8,658 nt of DNA, from the NCBI GenBank assembly GCA_003661385.1, contig QMWA01000062.1:1-8658 (forward strand), read 5' to 3'. The stretch's first letter is position 1. Each line of letters opens with the position of its first letter. Positions 6,362-8,658 of this stretch are shown one piece after another. A program made the translations under genes and the position numbers. Below the pieces are notes generated by a model that saw only the letters and a list, made by a program, of their open reading frames with translations, searched no databases and was not told the DNA's origin. This stretch comes from Thermoproteota archaeon. Lineage in GTDB: Archaea; Korarchaeota; Korarchaeia; B14-G2.

Positions 6362-7138
6362 CTAGATCCACTCCGGGGAGGGCTTAGATGCTCTATAGCT
6401 CCTGTACTTTAAGCCACGCTCCTCAAGCCTCTTCTTAAGCTCACCAGTGAGGTAGAGTTCTTCAAGCTCTAGCTCCTTAGCCACCTCCGGGTACACCTCA
6501 CTTAGCTTAACCCTGAAGAGCTCTATGCTGGATGGAGTTGAGAAAGAGGACACCAGAGAAGCCCTCAGCGAGACACCGGCATCAGACAAGTTTGCTATAG
6601 CCTCCATCTGGAGCCTGTAGAACTCGGGTTTAGCTCCAGTTAGCCTTGAGAACTCCTCTTCATCGCAGCCTTTGAAGGACACACGGACTACTAAGCTGCT
6701 AAAAGCTGCTAGATCCAGGCACATGTCGAAGTCGTAGCCAAGTAGCATCCCATTTGTCTCCAGGACTACAGTAGCCCCCTTTAGGGCGTCTTCCACATGC
6801 TCTAACATAGCCTTAAGGTGCTGAAAGCATGTACCAGGTAAGACAGGCTCTCCACCGGTGATCTTGAGCAGGAAAGACCTCTTCCTCCTAGCTCTATGTA
6901 GGAGAAGAGATGCTGCCTCACTAGGGGTCAGATAAACACCTTCATGCGGCTCGAGAGCGTGGTGAGGAACCCAACAGAATATGCACCTAAGGCAGCATCC
7001 AGCTAAGTTGATGTAGGCACCAGGAGCAGGAGAGCCAAAGTCCCTGTGGTCAAAAACCATCCTCTCTGAAGAGCCACATGTAGACCTAGAGCACACCCGG
7101 GAGACCTTTTCAGCCAGATGGATCGGGTCAAATGGCAT
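6362..7138 (-). CDS. Radical SAM protein of unknown substrate, co-transcribed with eS26
   Basis: A 258-residue radical SAM enzyme. CxxxCxxC (Cys48, Cys52, Cys55 in GCCLRCIFCW; Cys49 is extra) should hold the 4Fe-4S cluster that cleaves S-adenosylmethionine. TGGEP (94-98) is the SAM-binding GGE motif, and VVLETNG (124-130) the next barrel strand. The N-terminus DPIHLAEKV and YINLAGCCLRCIFCW resemble an archaeal radical SAM group (COG5014-like) with no settled function; I make that match from memory, not a search. The C-terminal ~60 residues show no second Cys cluster, so there is no clear SPASM domain. Cys16, Cys21 and Cys104 are further free cysteines. ATG at 7138 is 3 nt after the eS26 stop with no clear ribosome site, suggesting reinitiation after eS26. 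Modification of a ribosomal component or tRNA is a guess from context only. Confidence 0.85.
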   Translation of the reverse strand: MPFDPIHLAEKVSRVCSRSTCGSSERMVFDHRDFGSPAPGAYINLAGCCLRCIFCWVPHHALEPHEGVYLTPSEAASLLLHRARRKRSFLLKITGGEPVLPGTCFQHLKAMLEHVEDALKGATVVLETNGMLLGYDFDMCLDLAAFSSLVVRVSFKGCDEEEFSRLTGAKPEFYRLQMEAIANLSDAGVSLRASLVSSFSTPSSIELFRVKLSEVYPEVAKELELEELYLTGELKKRLEERGLKYRSYRASKPSPEWI

Positions 7139-7141
7139 AGA

Positions 7142-7492
7142 CTACACTGTCTGTGTAAGCATCTTCTTGAATATCACCTTCTGCTTAAGCTTCTTGGAGG
7201 CAAGCTGTAGGGGTACACGGATTTTACGCTCCTCCCTGCTTCTCACCTTCACTATGCCAGCATGAACTGCACAGCTTACACAGTAGTACTTTACCATCGG
7301 GCGTGCAGCAACGTATGCACCACCCTTCTCAAGCTCTCTAGCTAGCTTAGCCTCAACTGGAGTATACCTCTTAGTCACTCTTATAGCCTTGTCAGCTGGC
7401 ACTAGCCTCCCACACTGTGAACATGGCACAGGAGGCTCTCGGCCCACGGATCCAGCCTTCTTCCTCCCACCAGACCTCCTTTTCTTAGGCAA
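7142..7492 (-). CDS. rps26e: Small ribosomal subunit protein eS26
   Basis: Structural protein of the 30S subunit, bound near the mRNA exit channel and the 16S 3' end in known ribosomes. The 116 residues fit the family. MPKKRRSGGRKKAG is the basic N-terminus. CSQC (Cys24/27) and CVSC (Cys71/74) form the zinc site. GRLVPADKAIRVTKRYTPVE and YYCVSCAVHAGIVKVRSREERK are highly typical. The start is TTG at 7492; an overlapping ATG 8 nt upstream is in another frame and stops after four codons. GTGAT (7502-7498) lies 5 nt before TTG. It is first in a pair with the radical SAM gene. The C-terminal 25 residues (Lys-rich, ending MLTQTV) extend past the conserved core. Confidence 0.95.
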   Translation of the reverse strand: MPKKRRSGGRKKAGSVGREPPVPCSQCGRLVPADKAIRVTKRYTPVEAKLARELEKGGAYVAARPMVKYYCVSCAVHAGIVKVRSREERKIRVPLQLASKKLKQKVIFKKMLTQTV

Positions 7493-7523
7493 AATCCATC
7501 ACAGCAAAGAGACAGCCACTCAT

Positions 7524-7538
7524 GATAAAAACTTTTCC
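7524..7538 (-). promoter_or_regulatory. Promoter of the eS26-radical SAM operon
   Basis: On the minus strand GGAAAAG (7538-7532, BRE-like) runs into TTTTTATC (7531-7524). The centre is about 36 nt before the TTG, so the leader would be about 10 nt and just long enough to carry the GTGAT ribosome site. Confidence 0.55.
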
Positions 7539-7596
7539 AAAGTTAGCTGCCGATTGCTAAGGTTCCCCTGCGAGCCTGAAGTATGGCCGAGGGAGG

Positions 7597-7776
7597 CTAG
7601 CTGCTCTCCTGCTCAAGCCAGTGCTTAGCGTTGCATGCAGGGCAGTGTACGTGTTTTCTCCCCTTTTTCCTAGGGTTAACCCAGAACTTAGCTCCACAGC
7701 TGCAGGTTATCTCCTTAAGCTCACCCTTAGCAGTCCGGTACCTGACGACTACGCCACTATACTTCAACCACTCCAC
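7597..7776 (-). CDS. Small zinc-ribbon protein (59 aa), unknown function
   Basis: A gene too short for ORF cut-offs. From GTG at 7776 to TAG (7599-7597). Residues 25-27 (CSC) and 45-48 (CPAC), 17 residues apart, make a four-Cys zinc ribbon: TCSCGAKFWVNP then KHVHCPACNAKHWLE. The spacer is very basic (PRKKGRKHVH), which suggests nucleic-acid or ribosome contact. The N-terminal part is a helix or strand with VVVRYRTAKGELKEI. A TATA box 27 nt upstream of GTG predicts a leaderless transcript; GGAGG also lies shortly before it, so a leadered start is possible. The frame is open upstream to a stop at 7813-7815 but contains no ATG. It lies 104 nt upstream of eS26 on the same strand, which has its own promoter. 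I do not recognise the family. It could be a TFS-like or ribosome-associated small ribbon protein. Confidence 0.8.
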   Translation of the reverse strand: MEWLKYSGVVVRYRTAKGELKEITCSCGAKFWVNPRKKGRKHVHCPACNAKHWLEQESS

Positions 7777-7798
7777 CAGGCTCCTCCACCACGGCAGG

Positions 7799-7808
7799 TA
7801 TTTTAAAC
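7799..7808 (-). promoter_or_regulatory. Promoter of the zinc-ribbon gene
   Basis: GTTTAAAATA on the minus strand, centred 27 nt before the GTG at 7776. That distance predicts a leaderless transcript. Confidence 0.55.
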
Positions 7809-7840
7809 ATCACTAGCTGACATAGCTTAAGCACAGCAGC

Positions 7841-7848
7841 TTAATAAC
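7841..7848 (+). promoter_or_regulatory. Probable TATA box of the TIM-barrel gene
   Basis: TTAATAAC, about 39 nt before the ATG at 7884. This leaves a leader of roughly 12-16 nt that holds GGTG (7874-7877). The 107-bp space to the divergent zinc-ribbon gene also contains AGCTTAA twice (7824-7830 and 7838-7844); the second copy overlaps this box. Confidence 0.4.
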
Positions 7849-7883
7849 TCGAGAGGCAAGCTGCTGACTAGCTGGTGGGCTAG

Positions 7884-8658
7884 ATGAAATTTGGGTACAT
7901 GAACAACCCCTATCTGGATGTTTTCAGCGAGATCGATGTCGCTAAGAATGCTGGCTTAGACTTCCTGGAGCTCACCATAGAGTGGCCTATGGCTACTGCA
8001 GACTACATTCTCCAGGAGAAAGAGAAGCTGAGGAGCAGGTTGGAGGAAGCAGGGCTTGAGGTCGTGACCCATGCTCCATGGTACATTGAGATAGGGCACC
8101 CATATGCTAGAGTCAGGAAAGCAGCGATCGAGGAGCTTAGGAAGGTTGTGGATGCTTCCGCTGAGGTTGAGTCTGAGCTGCTAACAGTACACCCTCATAC
8201 TCCAAGATGGGTTCATGGCAAGGAGTTCAAGAGCCAGATAGTGGAGGCGAACATAGAGTCTTTAGCTGAGCTGACTGACTACGCCAGCGAGAGAGGAGTT
8301 GTGGTTGCCATAGAGAACGTTGACCACGGCTTCTTTAAGTCTGTAAAGAGCCTAGTTGACATAGCCAACAGGATACCGAAGCTCATGTTCACGCTAGATG
8401 TAGGGCATGCCTGCATGCAGGGGTCTGATATGGAGAAACTCAGGTCGTATGTGTCAAACCTCTACCACAAGCTAGTACACCTACATGTACACGACAACCT
8501 AAGAGATGGAAGCGACCTCCACCTGGCTGTTGGAGCAGGCGAGATAGACTGGAGGGCAGTGTACAAGGAGCTGGCTGAGATAGGTTATGATGAGAGAGCT
8601 TGCATTGAGGTGCACGTCGGAGATATAGAGTGGGGGCTTAAGATAAGCCTAGAGGCTA
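7884..8658 (+). CDS. Xylose isomerase-like TIM-barrel protein (sugar isomerase/epimerase or endonuclease IV-like), 3' end outside window
   Basis: 258 residues are visible and the frame is open to the last base. Full family members are about 260-290 residues, so little is missing. GGTG (7874-7877) precedes ATG at 7884 by 6 nt. Metal-site motifs on successive barrel strands: THAPW (His63), TVHPH (His103, His105), AIENV (Glu144), LDVGHA (Asp172, His175), HLHVHDN (His199, 201, 203, Asp204), AVGAGEIDW (216-223), and CIEVHVGD (Glu242). This is the AP-endonuclease family 2/COG1082 pattern, whose members isomerise or epimerise sugars and inositols or nick DNA at abasic sites. The short FGYMNN start and the GAGEIDW loop favour the sugar-isomerase side, but the substrate is unknown. 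It is cytoplasmic, with no signal peptide. It is transcribed away from the zinc-ribbon gene. Confidence 0.88.
   Translation, partial: MKFGYMNNPYLDVFSEIDVAKNAGLDFLELTIEWPMATADYILQEKEKLRSRLEEAGLEVVTHAPWYIEIGHPYARVRKAAIEELRKVVDASAEVESELLTVHPHTPRWVHGKEFKSQIVEANIESLAELTDYASERGVVVAIENVDHGFFKSVKSLVDIANRIPKLMFTLDVGHACMQGSDMEKLRSYVSNLYHKLVHLHVHDNLRDGSDLHLAVGAGEIDWRAVYKELAEIGYDERACIEVHVGDIEWGLKISLEA

Noticed and set aside
7561-7600. GGTTCCCCTGCGAGCC looked like a tRNA T-arm
   Set aside because: No acceptor or anticodon stem can be drawn around it on either strand.
7621-7816. Two overlapping 61-codon plus-strand frames
   Set aside because: They are antisense to the zinc-ribbon gene, whose Cys pattern and promoter are far better evidence.
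8410-8421. 12-bp palindrome CCTGCATGCAGG
   Set aside because: It lies inside conserved codons of the TIM-barrel gene (GHACMQG) and has no partner site nearby; probably coding coincidence.

Overview
The window looks like a chromosomal segment of a thermophilic archaeon of the TACK group. The call rests on a ribosomal protein of the eS26 family (known from eukaryotes and TACK/Asgard archaea, not bacteria or most Euryarchaeota), a non-discriminating archaeal-type glutamyl-tRNA synthetase, a single-chain GMP synthetase, methenyl-tetrahydromethanopterin cyclohydrolase, archaeal TATA boxes 25-35 nt upstream of starts, GGTGA-type Shine-Dalgarno sites, and arginine written almost entirely as AGG/AGA. 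Nothing seen fixes the lineage more closely. A korarchaeal or other deep thermoproteotal genome is only a guess.

Layout, left to right. (1) 2-2646, plus strand: the last ~374 codons of IMP dehydrogenase (guaB), then GMP synthetase (guaA). They form an IMP->XMP->GMP operon joined by a 4-nt CTGA overlap in which guaA appears to start at a CTG codon. (2) 2643-2801, minus strand: a probable 52-residue Cys-rich gene whose stop overlaps the guaA stop. (3) 2836-3620, plus: a vapBC toxin-antitoxin pair with an ATGA overlap and a repeat-rich promoter that looks like an autoregulatory operator. (4) 3621-4562, minus: mch, whose stop abuts the vapC stop. (5) 4563-4627: a 65-bp divergent promoter with one TATA/AAATTTATA element exactly midway between mch and the next gene. 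(6) 4628-6361, plus: gltX, starting with TTG. (7) 7776-6362, minus: a 59-residue zinc-ribbon protein, eS26 (TTG start), and a radical SAM enzyme 3 nt after eS26. The radical SAM stop abuts the gltX stop. (8) 7884-end, plus: a xylose-isomerase-like TIM-barrel protein cut by the window edge.

Most genes are housekeeping: guanine nucleotide synthesis, tRNA charging, ribosome, and one-carbon metabolism on tetrahydromethanopterin. I see no CRISPR array, rRNA, tRNA, insertion sequence or large novel system. The points worth a second look are small: the CTG start of guaA, three convergent gene pairs that all end on palindromic abutting or overlapping stop codons, two small unannotated Cys-rich genes, the eS26-radical SAM operon, and the promoter architectures of vapBC and mch/gltX.
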